Source: Streptomyces violascens
Lineage (GTDB): Bacteria; Actinomycetota; Actinomycetes; Streptomycetales; Streptomycetaceae
DNA: 64,000 bases
Direction: 5' to 3'
NCBI RefSeq assembly: GCF_014649955.1
Contig: NZ_BMUA01000001.1
Location: forward strand, 496,001-560,000
Part shown: positions 51,248 to 59,117 of the stretch, one piece after another
Numbering within the stretch: the first letter of the stretch is position 1
Layout of the letters: each line of letters begins with the position of its first letter
Notes under the pieces: generated by a model
Told to the model about the DNA's origin: nothing
Seen by the model: the letters and a program-made list of their open reading frames with translations, nothing else
The model's database searches: none
Program-made: the position numbers and the translations under genes

Positions 51248-52078
51248 CTACCCGACGAGCGTCTGGGTGCCCAGGACCGCGAGGAGTTCGAGGCGTTCGG
51301 CGTCCTGGCTGCCGGGTTCGGCCGTGTAGATCATGATGCGCAGGTCGCTTCCCGCGACGAAGAGCACGTCGCAGTCCAGGGTCACGGGGCCCACCTGGGG
51401 GTGGTCGATGGTCTTGCGGGACGCCTCGTGGTGGCCCACCGTCCCGGCGTCCCACAACTCGGTGAAGCGGTCACTGGTGGCGCGCAGGTCGGCGACCAGC
51501 TGCCGCAGCCGCTGGTCGGCGGGATAGCGCCGGACCGCCGCGCGCAGGTCGGCGACGACCGCGCTCTCCAGGGCGATCCGGGACTGTGTGGTGTGCCGGA
51601 CGCGGCCGTGCGAGCCCGTGAAGGCGCGCCACGCGCCGTTGCGGTCGCGCCCGTGCCGCTCCCCCATCAGCGCCGTGTACAGCGGGTTGGCGAGCAGCAG
51701 CGTCCATGACGCGTCGGAGACCGCGACGGGCGTGCCGCTGAGGCGGTCGAGCATGCGGTGCACGCTCGGCGTGATGTAGGCGGGCACGGTGCCCTGGCCC
51801 GGCGGCACGAGTCCGGCGGCGTGGAAGAGGTGCTCGCGTTCGGCGGCGGACAGCCGCAGCGCCCGGCCGAGTGCCTCGACGACCTGCTCCGACGGGTTGG
51901 CCGCGCGGCCCTGTTCGAGCCGGGTCACGTAGTCGACGGAGATCCCGACGAGCATCGCCAGCTCCTCGCGGCGCAGCCCGGCGGCGCGCCGGTGACCGCC
52001 CGAGGGCAGCCCCGCCGCCTCCGGCGAGACCCGGTCGCGAAAGTGCCGCACCATCCGTCCGAACTCCGTGCTCGCCAT
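51248..52078 (-). CDS. XRE-family regulator with MmyB-like ligand-binding domain
   Basis: This 276-residue regulator has an N-terminal helix-turn-helix (RREELAMLVGISVDYVTRLE, then QGRAANPSEQVVEALGRALR) and a C-terminal PAS-like MmyB domain (SDASWTLLLANPLYTALMGE and VTLDCDVLFVAGSDLRIMIY). MmyB-type proteins bind hydrophobic ligands and usually control a divergent SDR gene, exactly the arrangement here. A palindrome sits between the two. The ATG at 52078 gives the normal family N-terminus. Confidence 0.93.
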   Translation of the reverse strand: MASTEFGRMVRHFRDRVSPEAAGLPSGGHRRAAGLRREELAMLVGISVDYVTRLEQGRAANPSEQVVEALGRALRLSAAEREHLFHAAGLVPPGQGTVPAYITPSVHRMLDRLSGTPVAVSDASWTLLLANPLYTALMGERHGRDRNGAWRAFTGSHGRVRHTTQSRIALESAVVADLRAAVRRYPADQRLRQLVADLRATSDRFTELWDAGTVGHHEASRKTIDHPQVGPVTLDCDVLFVAGSDLRIMIYTAEPGSQDAERLELLAVLGTQTLVG

Positions 52079-52110
52079 GCCCCCACTGTGCACCGCCCGG
52101 CCGGGGATCG

Positions 52111-52133
52111 TCCTGGTACTGACAGTCCCAGGA
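52111..52133. promoter_or_regulatory. 23-bp palindrome between xre and sdr, predicted operator
   Basis: TCCTGG-T-ACTG-A-CAGT-C-CCAGGA is symmetric at every position except one opposed pair and the centre. It lies 33 bases before the regulator ATG and 48 bases before the SDR ATG, so one bound dimer could control both genes. Confidence 0.75.
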
Positions 52134-52180
52134 AAAGGGGACGCCTGGCCGGCGCCGGGCCCGGCCCGCAGCCTGGAGCC

Positions 52181-52888
52181 ATGACCACCACACTGATCAC
52201 CGGAGCGAACAAGGGTCTCGGCTTCGAGACCGCCCGGCGGCTCGTCGCCGCGGGACACACCGTCTACATCGGCAGCCGGGACGAGGAGCGCGGCCGGCTC
52301 GCCGCCGAACGCCTCGGCGCGCGGACCGTCCGGCTCGACGTCACCGACGAGGCGTCCGTGCGAGCCGCGGCCGAAACCGTCGAGGCCGACGGCGGTCTCG
52401 ACGTACTGGTCAACAACGCGGGCATCGAGGTCCGGGGCGCGGGCAACACCGTGGTGGGTGCGGCGGACGTGACCGCCGACCACATGCGGGAGCTCTTCGA
52501 GACGAACGTCTTCGGCACGGTCCGCGTCACCCACGCCTTCCTCCCGCTCCTTCGGCGCTCCGCCGCGCCCGTCATCGTCAACGTCAGCAGCGGCCTGGCC
52601 TCGCTGACCCGACTGTCCGACGCGTCGTCACCGGCGTACGGCTATCCGGGCGTCGCCTATCCGGCGTCCAAGACCGCGGTCAACATGATCACCGTCCAGT
52701 ACGCGAAGGCGTTCCCGGCCATGCGGATCAACGCGGTGGAACCCGGGTTCACCAGGACCGACCTGAACGGCAACACGGGTGTCCAGACCGTCGAGCAGGG
52801 CGCCGACATCATCGTCCGCATGGCTCTGACGGGCCCCGACGGTCCGACCGGCGGCTACTTCGACGCCCAGGGCCCGCTCCCCTGGTAG
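52181..52888 (+). CDS. Short-chain dehydrogenase/reductase (SDR)
   Basis: This classical SDR has 235 residues. TTLITGANKGLGFETARRLV is the cofactor-binding turn, and YIGSRDEERG suggests NADP preference through the arginine. LDVLVNNAGIE is strand 4, and VNVSSGLASLTRLSDAS followed by YPASKTAVNM is the catalytic region. The C-terminal end GGYFDAQGPLPW is typical of SDRs controlled by MmyB-like regulators. It is divergent from such a regulator across a palindrome. The start is the ATG at 52181, with GGAG close before it. Confidence 0.93.
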   Translation: MTTTLITGANKGLGFETARRLVAAGHTVYIGSRDEERGRLAAERLGARTVRLDVTDEASVRAAAETVEADGGLDVLVNNAGIEVRGAGNTVVGAADVTADHMRELFETNVFGTVRVTHAFLPLLRRSAAPVIVNVSSGLASLTRLSDASSPAYGYPGVAYPASKTAVNMITVQYAKAFPAMRINAVEPGFTRTDLNGNTGVQTVEQGADIIVRMALTGPDGPTGGYFDAQGPLPW

Positions 52889-52906
52889 ACCACCCGTGCG
52901 CCGGTC

Positions 52907-52952
52907 GTCGAGATGCCGGGGGAGGTGAGCTGTACGAGGGTGGGTACGCGGT
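52907..52952 (+). promoter_or_regulatory. Second copy of the 46-nt Pao-operon upstream block
   Basis: The block begins GTCGAGATGCCGGGGGAGG and ends CTGTACGAGGGTGGGTACGC followed by GGT. It matches 38 of 46 positions of 2955-3000 by hand count. It lies 41 to 86 bases before the start of the second 2Fe-2S gene, the same distance within one base as in the first operon. Confidence 0.55.
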
Positions 52953-52992
52953 CAGGCTGCTGGCCGCCTCCGGACCGAGGAGCCCGTGAACC

Positions 52993-53583
52993 ATGGAAGC
53001 ACTGCACGGCAGAAGTGACGGCGGCCAGGGGCCCGGCGCCCAGGCCGCCCGACCTGGCGCGACCGACTCACGTGTGACGCTGCGGGTCAACGACGCCACG
53101 CACACGGTCGAGCTGGAGCACTGCGCCACCCTCCAGGAGGTTCTGCGCGACAGTCTGGGTCTGACCGGCTCGAAGAAGAGGTGTGACGACGGCCGGTGCG
53201 GGGCGTGCACGGTGCTGCTCGACGGGCGCCGGGTCGTCAGCTGTCTGCTCCTTGCCGTCGCACAGGAAGGCCGCGAGGTCGTCACCGTGGAGGGACTCGC
53301 GGGCACGCCGGGCGCCCACGACAGCCTCCATCCCCTGCGGCGCCCTTCCGCCGACCGGGACGCGTACCAGTGCGGCTACTGCGCGCCGGACCAGAACGGT
53401 TCACCCGGAGGGACGCAGAACGGGGCGGCGGGGCAGCCCATGGTCGTCACCGACATGGAACTGCCGGAGAACGTGCCCGTACTGCTGACCCCCGCCGAGG
53501 TCCTGGAGCAGCTGAGCGGCAATCTGTGCCGCTGCGGTGCCTACCCGAGCACGGCCGGAGCCGGACAGGACGTGATCGCGTGA
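52993..53583 (+). CDS. Molybdenum hydroxylase 2Fe-2S subunit, divergent second copy
   Basis: This 196-residue protein is a paralogue of the product of 3040-3657. All eight cluster cysteines remain (C64, C69, C72, C84; C127, C130, C179, C181). However, the second domain is changed: the motif CGYCTPGQ is CGYCAPDQ, and the helix normally following (LCSAVGMLEEARAG in the first copy) is replaced by NGSPGGTQNGAAGQ, a flexible stretch. That helix packs against the partner subunits in known structures, so assembly may be altered. GAGGAG precedes the ATG, and the stop overlaps the FAD gene. Confidence 0.88.
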   Translation: MEALHGRSDGGQGPGAQAARPGATDSRVTLRVNDATHTVELEHCATLQEVLRDSLGLTGSKKRCDDGRCGACTVLLDGRRVVSCLLLAVAQEGREVVTVEGLAGTPGAHDSLHPLRRPSADRDAYQCGYCAPDQNGSPGGTQNGAAGQPMVVTDMELPENVPVLLTPAEVLEQLSGNLCRCGAYPSTAGAGQDVIA

Positions 53584-54575
53584 AGCCGCTCTCCTATGTC
53601 TGCGCCCGTACCGTGGCCGAGGCGGCCGCCTTCCACGGAGGGCGTCCGGAGGCCCGCTATCTGGGCGGTGGCACCAACCTCATCGACCTGATGAGGATGG
53701 GCGTCGAGCGGCCCGACATCCTGGTTGACATCACCCGGCTGCCGTTCGACCGGATCGAGGAGCGGACGGACGGTTCGGTGCGGGTCGGAGCAACCGCGCG
53801 CAACAGCGATCTCGCCACCCATCCGGCCGTCCTCGATCGGTACCCCGTGCTGTCGCAGGCGCTGCTCAGCGGCGCTTCGGGTCAGCTGCGCAACATGGCG
53901 ACCACAGCCGGAAATCTCCTCCAGCGCACGCGGTGCGGCTACTTCCGGGATCTGTCGAGGCCCTGCAACAAGAGGGTGCCGGGGAGCGGGTGCGCCGCGC
54001 TGGACGGCGTCAACCGCGATCACGCCGTCTTCGGCCACTCACCGCACTGTGTGGCGACCCACCCGTCCGACCTGGCCGTGGCGCTCACGTCGCTCGACGC
54101 ACTGGTCGAGCTGGTGGGTCCAGCCGGGGTACGGACCGTGCCGGTGACCGAGTTCTACCGGCTGCCGCAGGACCGGCCCGAGCAGGACACCGTGATGCGG
54201 CCCGGCGAACTCATCACGAACGTGCTGCTGCCGCCCGTGCCCACGGGTGCCGACTCCCGCTACCGCAAGGCACGGGACCGGGCGTCGGACACCTACATGC
54301 TGGCCTCCGTCGCGGCCATGGTGCACGTGGAGCACGGCGTGGTGAAGCACATCGCCGTCGCCCTCGGCGGCCTGGCCCACCGCCCGTGGCGCGCCCGCCG
54401 CACGGAGGCCGCGCTGCTCGGCACCAAGCCCACCACGGAGACCGTCGAGCAGGCGGTGGAGGAGGAGTTGACCACCGCGGTGCCGTTGCGGCACAACGCG
54501 TACAAGGTGGAACTCGCCCGGGCGATGGCCCGGGAGGTGCTGGGTTCGCTGACCGTCGGCCACCGCAAGCCCTGA
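53580..54575 (+). CDS. Molybdenum hydroxylase FAD subunit with extra Fe-S motif, second copy
   Basis: This 331-residue paralogue of the product of 3654-4640 keeps the same motifs. ARYLGGGTNLIDLMRMGVE is the FAD loop and SGASGQLRNMATTAGNLLQ the second FAD motif. The cysteines TRCGYF, RPCNKR, GSGCAALDG and SPHCVATHPSD are those of the additional 4Fe-4S cluster of PaoB-type subunits. It starts with a GTG overlapping the previous stop. Only five bases separate its stop from that of a convergent gene, so no Mo-subunit gene follows. It must share the Mo subunit at 4691-6799, use one elsewhere, or be orphaned. Confidence 0.9.
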   Translation: MKPLSYVCARTVAEAAAFHGGRPEARYLGGGTNLIDLMRMGVERPDILVDITRLPFDRIEERTDGSVRVGATARNSDLATHPAVLDRYPVLSQALLSGASGQLRNMATTAGNLLQRTRCGYFRDLSRPCNKRVPGSGCAALDGVNRDHAVFGHSPHCVATHPSDLAVALTSLDALVELVGPAGVRTVPVTEFYRLPQDRPEQDTVMRPGELITNVLLPPVPTGADSRYRKARDRASDTYMLASVAAMVHVEHGVVKHIAVALGGLAHRPWRARRTEAALLGTKPTTETVEQAVEEELTTAVPLRHNAYKVELARAMAREVLGSLTVGHRKP

Positions 54576-54580
54576 GTCCC

Positions 54581-55132
54581 TTACGCCGCCCGTGCCCTGC
54601 GCCCCTCCACTTCGGCGTCGGTCATCGGCGCGATGATGCGGTCCACGTCGCCGACGCGCAGTCTGTCCGGTGTGCTGTACTCGCCATGGGTGGCGACGAC
54701 CGCGACAGCCACCTTCGAGTCGGGCTGCCAGAACGTCCGGTAGTAGGGCGCGTTCGCCGGGTCCGGGACTTCCACCAGAGCCACGCCACGCCGCTCGAGC
54801 AGCCGCCTCAGCTTGTCGAACCGGAGCCGGGGTGTGAACCGCCCGTACCGGTCACGGAGCGTCTCGCCCGCGAGGGTGCGGTTCCGGTGGGCGAGCCGGT
54901 GCACCTGCAAGGTGAAGTGGTGCCCCTTCCACGGGTCACCACCGCGAGCACGGTCCCAGAAGAACTCCACCAAGCCGTAGTCGCGCCACATGCTGTGCTT
55001 GTCGAAGCTGTTCTCGCCGAATCGCGACCCCAGGACCTCGGCGACCCGGTCGGGAGAGTCTGTGGGCCGCAGCCCGAGCACGGTGCCGGTGGTGACGACG
55101 TCCATGTAGAACGCCAGGGAGTACGGGGTCAA
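54581..55132 (-). CDS. Hypothetical protein, 183 aa
   Basis: A TTG at 55132, with AAGGAAG five bases upstream, opens a 183-residue frame beginning MTPYSLAFYMDVVTTGTVLG. It continues with conserved-looking blocks HSMWRDYGLVEFFWDRARGG and HHFTLQVHRLAHR. The composition is soluble with several aromatic residues and no signal peptide. It recalls immunity-type hypothetical proteins of Streptomyces, but I assign no function. It starts 29 bases after the isochorismatase-like gene stops and is probably co-transcribed with it. Confidence 0.75.
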   Translation of the reverse strand: MTPYSLAFYMDVVTTGTVLGLRPTDSPDRVAEVLGSRFGENSFDKHSMWRDYGLVEFFWDRARGGDPWKGHHFTLQVHRLAHRNRTLAGETLRDRYGRFTPRLRFDKLRRLLERRGVALVEVPDPANAPYYRTFWQPDSKVAVAVVATHGEYSTPDRLRVGDVDRIIAPMTDAEVEGRRARAA

Positions 55133-55161
55133 CTGGTCTTCCTTGATGAGGAGTTGAGGCG

Positions 55162-55725
55162 CTACTGGGGTGCGATCGCCTTGACCCACTCCTCCACGGT
55201 GACCACATCCGCCCACTGGGGGAACAGCTTCCCGATGAGGAACCGGTGCACCTCGGGGTCGAGGTCGAGGCAGGCGTCGGGCAGCACGGTGAGGTGGAGG
55301 TCCAGGTCGTTGGCATGGCACACGGTGTGCAGAACGACCCCGCTGGTGGCGATGCCGGCGAGCACGAGGCTGTCGATGCCGCGCACCCTCAGGACGAGGT
55401 CGAGGTCACTGCCCGAGAAGGCACTCCCCCGCCTCTTGGTCACCACGATGTCGCCCTGCTGGGGCGCGATGTCGGGGTGGATCTCCGTGCCCGGCTCGCC
55501 CAGGGTGAAGAGTCCGGCCCGCACGACAGAGGTGAGCACCCTGTTGCGCGGACTGACCTCGGGATCGCCCGGCCGCAGCCCCATCACCACGTAGATGACG
55601 GGGATGCCGGCCGCGTGCGCACCGTCGATGGCCCTGCGAAGGCGCGGCAGGTATCCGGAACCGTCGTCGGCCAGGTCCACGACGTCACGCTGGACATCCA
55701 TCACGAGCAGAGCGCTGTTTCCCAT
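55162..55725 (-). CDS. Isochorismatase-family hydrolase lacking the nucleophilic cysteine
   Basis: This 187-residue Rossmann-like hydrolase reads SALLVMDVQRDVVDLADDGS with D10, and DIVVTKRRGSAFSGSDLDLV with K97. The third catalytic residue is a cysteine in the usual GxxTxxCV motif. Here the motif reads GIATSGVVLHT, with V130 at that position. Cysteine-free members exist in the family, including true isochorismatase domains, but amidase activity is then unlikely. The ATG at 55725 follows GGAAGGGG. It is probably the first gene of a two-gene unit. Confidence 0.88.
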   Translation of the reverse strand: MGNSALLVMDVQRDVVDLADDGSGYLPRLRRAIDGAHAAGIPVIYVVMGLRPGDPEVSPRNRVLTSVVRAGLFTLGEPGTEIHPDIAPQQGDIVVTKRRGSAFSGSDLDLVLRVRGIDSLVLAGIATSGVVLHTVCHANDLDLHLTVLPDACLDLDPEVHRFLIGKLFPQWADVVTVEEWVKAIAPQ

Positions 55726-55794
55726 GACTGCATCCCCTTCCCTCGCCACTGCACCGGAATCAAGATCAGGTCACCCAGTAAATCAGGCGGGGTT

Positions 55795-56200
55795 CTACCG
55801 ACAGGCGGAACCCCGCAGCACTCCCCCTGTGCTCAGTGCCCGCCTCTGGGGCTGGTCGCAGCCGAAGTGGTCGGGGTAGCCGCCGAAGGCGTCCGCCTCG
55901 GTGGTGCGGCTGCTCATCGTGCCCTCCGGACACATCGGTGAGGCGTCGGTGAGGAAGCCGACCCCGGCAGGGCCGTCCTGGTACGACCGCACCTTGGCGG
56001 TGGCGTAACCGAGGTGAGTGAGCGCGCTACGGGTACTCGCGGGGCCGAAGTCGCCCCGCTTGCGCAGCGGTTCGAGTACGTGCCTGATGCGCGTGACGGC
56101 CGCGAGCCCGTCACACCGTTGCCGGCCGTGCAGGGAAGATGGGGAGCAGGAAGCCGTGGTTCTCGGCATAGTGGTCGCGCGCGCCCCGGCCCTCCACCAT
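55795..56200 (-). pseudogene. Frameshifted remnant of a hypothetical protein gene
   Basis: Two overlapping minus frames look coding. The first (56200-56111) reads GARDHYAENHGFLLPIF. The second (from about 56150 to 55795) reads IRHVLEPLRKRGDFGPASTR, then LGYATAKVRSYQDGPAGVGF and TTEADAFGGYPDHFGCD. Together they resemble one small actinobacterial hypothetical protein, interrupted by a single-base frameshift near 56113-56150 and missing its N-terminus. No ribosome binding site precedes either part. A translation of the second frame alone is possible but less likely. Confidence 0.4.
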
Positions 56201-56268
56201 CGATCAGCACCGCACCCAACGCCCGCCGGCCGACGGAACAGCAGGGTTCTCGGCCAACCCTCGATCCA

Positions 56269-56808
56269 TCAGCCGTCGGTCGCACCCACCACATCGCGGC
56301 AGTGCGCCCACGCCGGCTCCGAGAGCAACGGGCGCCAGGGGGTGAACAGGGCGCGCAGGTCCTGGCCCCGGCCGGAGTGGAACCCCGGGCTCACCACGGC
56401 GATGTCCAACTCGTTGGCGACGGTGAGTTCGGCGAAGTCGCGACGTGCGTCGAGATCCGGGCACATGTGTACGCCGGTGTACCGGTCGACGAACACACCC
56501 TTGTCGTCGGCCAGTCCCGGATAGGACGCCTTGCGGTCGCAGGAGGCGTAGAAGTACACGAGTGCCTCGGCCTCCGCGCCGATCGCGTCGGCCAGTTCGG
56601 CCCGGCGGTCCAGGTCGAGGAGCGCCACTCGGAACCCATCGGTCCCGTAGAACGCATGACACAGCCCGGCCGACACCAGTGCCGGGCGTGCGCCCCACGA
56701 GGCCAGAAGCTCGCCGGTCCGCCGCAGGTGCGCCAGCAAGGTGCCACCCGGGTGTCCGATCTCCTCGGCCCCGGCCGCGGCCAGCATCTCCAACGCCTTG
56801 GCAGTCAC
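56269..56808 (-). CDS. DUF6817-type hypothetical protein
   Basis: This 179-residue protein starts with a GTG at 56808. GHPGGTLLAHLRRTGELLAS, then GLCHAFYGTDGFRVALLDLD and ALVYFYASCDRK match a Streptomyces family that I recall as DUF6817. The conserved His residues (GHP, AHL, CHAFYG) suggest a metal-dependent HD-like helical fold, possibly a phosphohydrolase, but this is inference. Nothing in the neighbourhood points to a pathway. It is divergent from the dienelactone-hydrolase-like gene. Confidence 0.8.
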   Translation of the reverse strand: MTAKALEMLAAAGAEEIGHPGGTLLAHLRRTGELLASWGARPALVSAGLCHAFYGTDGFRVALLDLDRRAELADAIGAEAEALVYFYASCDRKASYPGLADDKGVFVDRYTGVHMCPDLDARRDFAELTVANELDIAVVSPGFHSGRGQDLRALFTPWRPLLSEPAWAHCRDVVGATDG

Positions 56809-56951
56809 CTCGATACACCTGCCCGCGTTCCCCGTCGAGGAATCCCCCGAAACGGCCGTATCGGGGCGGCCGTTCAAAGGCACACCGGCGCTGTTCCGCC
56901 GGCGGTGAACACCGGCCCGGCCGGGCTCGACGATCACTACCGTCGAGTCAC

Positions 56952-57677
56952 ATGACGACGATTGCCACGCGCACGGTCGAGTACCCGGCCGACGGTCTGA
57001 CGATGATCGGGCACCTCGCACTCCCGGCCGGTGCCGGCCGTCGGCCCGCGGTCCTGGTCGGGCCCGAGGGGCCGGGGCTCAGCGACGTCGAGCGCCGCCG
57101 GGCCGATGCGCTCGCCGAGCTGGGATACGTGGCGCTGGCCTTCGACTTCCACGGCGGGCGCTATCTGGACGACATCGAGGAGATGCTGGGCCGCTGCATG
57201 CCGCTGCTCGCCGACGCCGACCGGATGCGCGGCATCGGCCACGCGGCGCTGGACGCGCTGCGCGCCGAACCGCGGACCGACCCCGGCCGGATCGCCGCCA
57301 TCGGCTACGGCACCGGGGGCGCGATCGCACTGGAACTGGGGCGCGACGGCGTCGACCTGCGCGCGATCGGGACGGTCAACGCGCTCACCACCGGCCGGCC
57401 GGGCGAGGCGGCGCGCATCCGCTGCCCGGTGTGGGCCGGGGTCGGATCGGAGGACCCGATCATGCCGCCCGCACAACGGGAGGCGTTCACCGCCGAGATG
57501 CAGGCCGCGGGCGTCGACTGGCGCCTCGTGGTCTACGGCGGCGCCTTGCACGCCTTCCACCACCCGCCGGTCGACCAGGCCGTGCGCCCCGGGGTCGGCC
57601 ACCACCCGGAGCACGCGCGGCGGGCCTGGCGCGACGTCGTCGGCCTGCTCGCCGAGTGCCTGCCCGTGACGGAGTGA
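56952..57677 (+). CDS. Dienelactone-hydrolase-family protein with non-standard nucleophile position
   Basis: This 241-residue alpha/beta hydrolase of the dienelactone-hydrolase family covers RRPAVLVGPEGPGLSDVERR, the acid loop VWAGVGSEDPIMPPAQ and the histidine segment YGGALHAFHHP. The nucleophile elbow, usually GxCxGG, reads AIGYGTGGAIALEL, so G120 replaces the cysteine or serine. The Asp and His remain. Related Streptomyces proteins carry this same variant, so it may be a real subfamily without hydrolase chemistry. The start is the ATG at 56952; no clear ribosome binding site precedes it. Confidence 0.85.
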   Translation: MTTIATRTVEYPADGLTMIGHLALPAGAGRRPAVLVGPEGPGLSDVERRRADALAELGYVALAFDFHGGRYLDDIEEMLGRCMPLLADADRMRGIGHAALDALRAEPRTDPGRIAAIGYGTGGAIALELGRDGVDLRAIGTVNALTTGRPGEAARIRCPVWAGVGSEDPIMPPAQREAFTAEMQAAGVDWRLVVYGGALHAFHHPPVDQAVRPGVGHHPEHARRAWRDVVGLLAECLPVTE

Positions 57678-57854
57678 TCCGGCTGGCAACCGCGATGCGA
57701 CTGCTCGGTGTTACACGACAGGTGGCGCCAGCTGTACGAGAACGCGGCCAACGCATACCCATAAGTGGCTCGCCCCGACAGACAAACCCATCCCGTGCGT
57801 AGGGTGCCGGAATGCGCCTGATGGGGGTGCGGCTTCGAAGAGAGGGAACAACCG

Positions 57855-58667
57855 GTGGAGTCGACGGCTTTCGATGCGAGCGAGCGGCGGATCTGGGCGG
57901 GGCGGGCCAAGGCGTACGCGGGCAGCTTCGGCAAGCTGTGTGCGCATCCGGTCCCCCGGCTGCTCGACGCGGCCCGGGTGCGGGACGGGGTGCGGGTCCT
58001 TGATGTGGGGACAGGGACAGGCGCGGTCGCCGCGGCCGCCTGCGCGCGGGGCGCGCGGGTGACGGGGGTCGACGCCGAGATCAGCATGGTGGAGCTGGCC
58101 GCACAGGCCGTGCCCTCGGCCGGGATACACCTGGCCGTACTGCCTCAACTCCCTTTCTCCGACGGCCTGTTCGACGCCGTGACCGGCAACTTTGTCCTCA
58201 ACCATGTGGGTCGGCCGAGGGCCGCGCTGGCCGAACTCCGTCGTGTCGTACGCCCGGGCGGGTGGATCGCGGTGACCATCTGGTCCGTACCCACCGCGGC
58301 CGGACAGGCCCTGCTCGGCCGGGCCGTCGAGGCCGCGGGCGCGGTCCGGCCGTCCCACATCCCGGCGCTCGCTGCCGAGGACGACTTCCCCCGCACCGAG
58401 GCCGGACTGGCCGAACTCCTCACATCGGCAGGCCTGAAAGATGTGGTGTGTGAGTCGATGCAGTGGGACCACCACACAGAAGCCGAGGAATGGTGGGGTG
58501 GGGCCGCCGAGGGTGTGGGCGCCATCGGGCAGACGGTGGTGAGCCAGCCGGACCACACCCTCGGTGAGATCAAGCGCCACTTCGACCTCCTCAGCGCCGA
58601 ATTCGCCGGGCCCTCGGGGCGCCTGGCCCTCCCGCACGCCGCCCTCCTCGCCCACGCCCGCCGCTGA
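57855..58667 (+). CDS. Class I SAM-dependent methyltransferase
   Basis: This 270-residue Rossmann-fold methyltransferase carries motif I as VRVLDVGTGTGAVAAAAC. The acidic residue of strand 2 lies in VTGVDAEISMVELA. LPQLPFSDGLFDAVTGNFVL is motif post-II/III, and LRRVVRPGGWIAVTIW is the strand-5 region. It resembles UbiE/Coq5-type small-molecule methyltransferases. The GTG at 57855 has GAGAGGG upstream. The acceptor is unknown and no biosynthetic neighbour indicates it. Confidence 0.9.
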   Translation: MESTAFDASERRIWAGRAKAYAGSFGKLCAHPVPRLLDAARVRDGVRVLDVGTGTGAVAAAACARGARVTGVDAEISMVELAAQAVPSAGIHLAVLPQLPFSDGLFDAVTGNFVLNHVGRPRAALAELRRVVRPGGWIAVTIWSVPTAAGQALLGRAVEAAGAVRPSHIPALAAEDDFPRTEAGLAELLTSAGLKDVVCESMQWDHHTEAEEWWGGAAEGVGAIGQTVVSQPDHTLGEIKRHFDLLSAEFAGPSGRLALPHAALLAHARR

Positions 58668-58719
58668 CGAAGGCCGAGCGGGCATCGGGGCGCGGCTGCG
58701 CCCGCAGTGCCCTGGCGAA

Positions 58720-59082
58720 ACCCTCGCGCAGACCCGTACCGCCGCCCACCAGCGGCATTCCCTCGCCGCGGCACAGCGGGTGCACGATGTGGACTGCGGC
58801 GCCGCACGAAAGCACACCGACCAGGTCGCGGCGGCCGCCCACGGTTCGGGAGATCGCGGCGACGTCCAGGAGTGCGCTGCCGTACGTGCAGTCCTCGCCC
58901 GCGCCCGCCCCGGAGACCGCCGAGCAGACCGCCGCACCCAGCAACTCCCGCCACGGCTGCGGCGGGTGGAATGCCCCCTGCGCCCAGCCCCCCACGGAAC
59001 GACGGGCGGTCGCAGTCTCGATCATCGGGGGCGGCACGGCGAACTCGCGCACGCGCGGCCAGAAGGAAAGGCGGGGCCCCAT
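58720..59082 (-). pseudogene. Probable decayed hypothetical gene
   Basis: A minus frame starting at the ATG at 59082 begins MGPRLSFWPRVREFAVPPPM followed by IETATARR. This matches, from memory, the N-terminus of a family of large Streptomyces hypothetical proteins. The remainder (GGWAQGAFHPPQPWRELLGA, SGAGAGEDCTYGSALLDVAA) reads as shorter related pieces with segments missing between them and does not form the full-length protein. It looks like a gene shortened by internal deletions. It could instead be an unusual intact ORF. Confidence 0.35.
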
Positions 59083-59083
59083 T

Positions 59084-59117
59084 CGCGAGGTGACTGAGCA
59101 TCAGCACTCACCTCGCG
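59084..59117. repeat. Inverted repeat CGCGAGGTGA/TCACCTCGCG
   Basis: Two perfect 10-bp arms are separated by 14 bases. The repeat abuts the ATG of the decayed minus-strand gene, so it may once have been its operator or leader hairpin. Confidence 0.6.
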
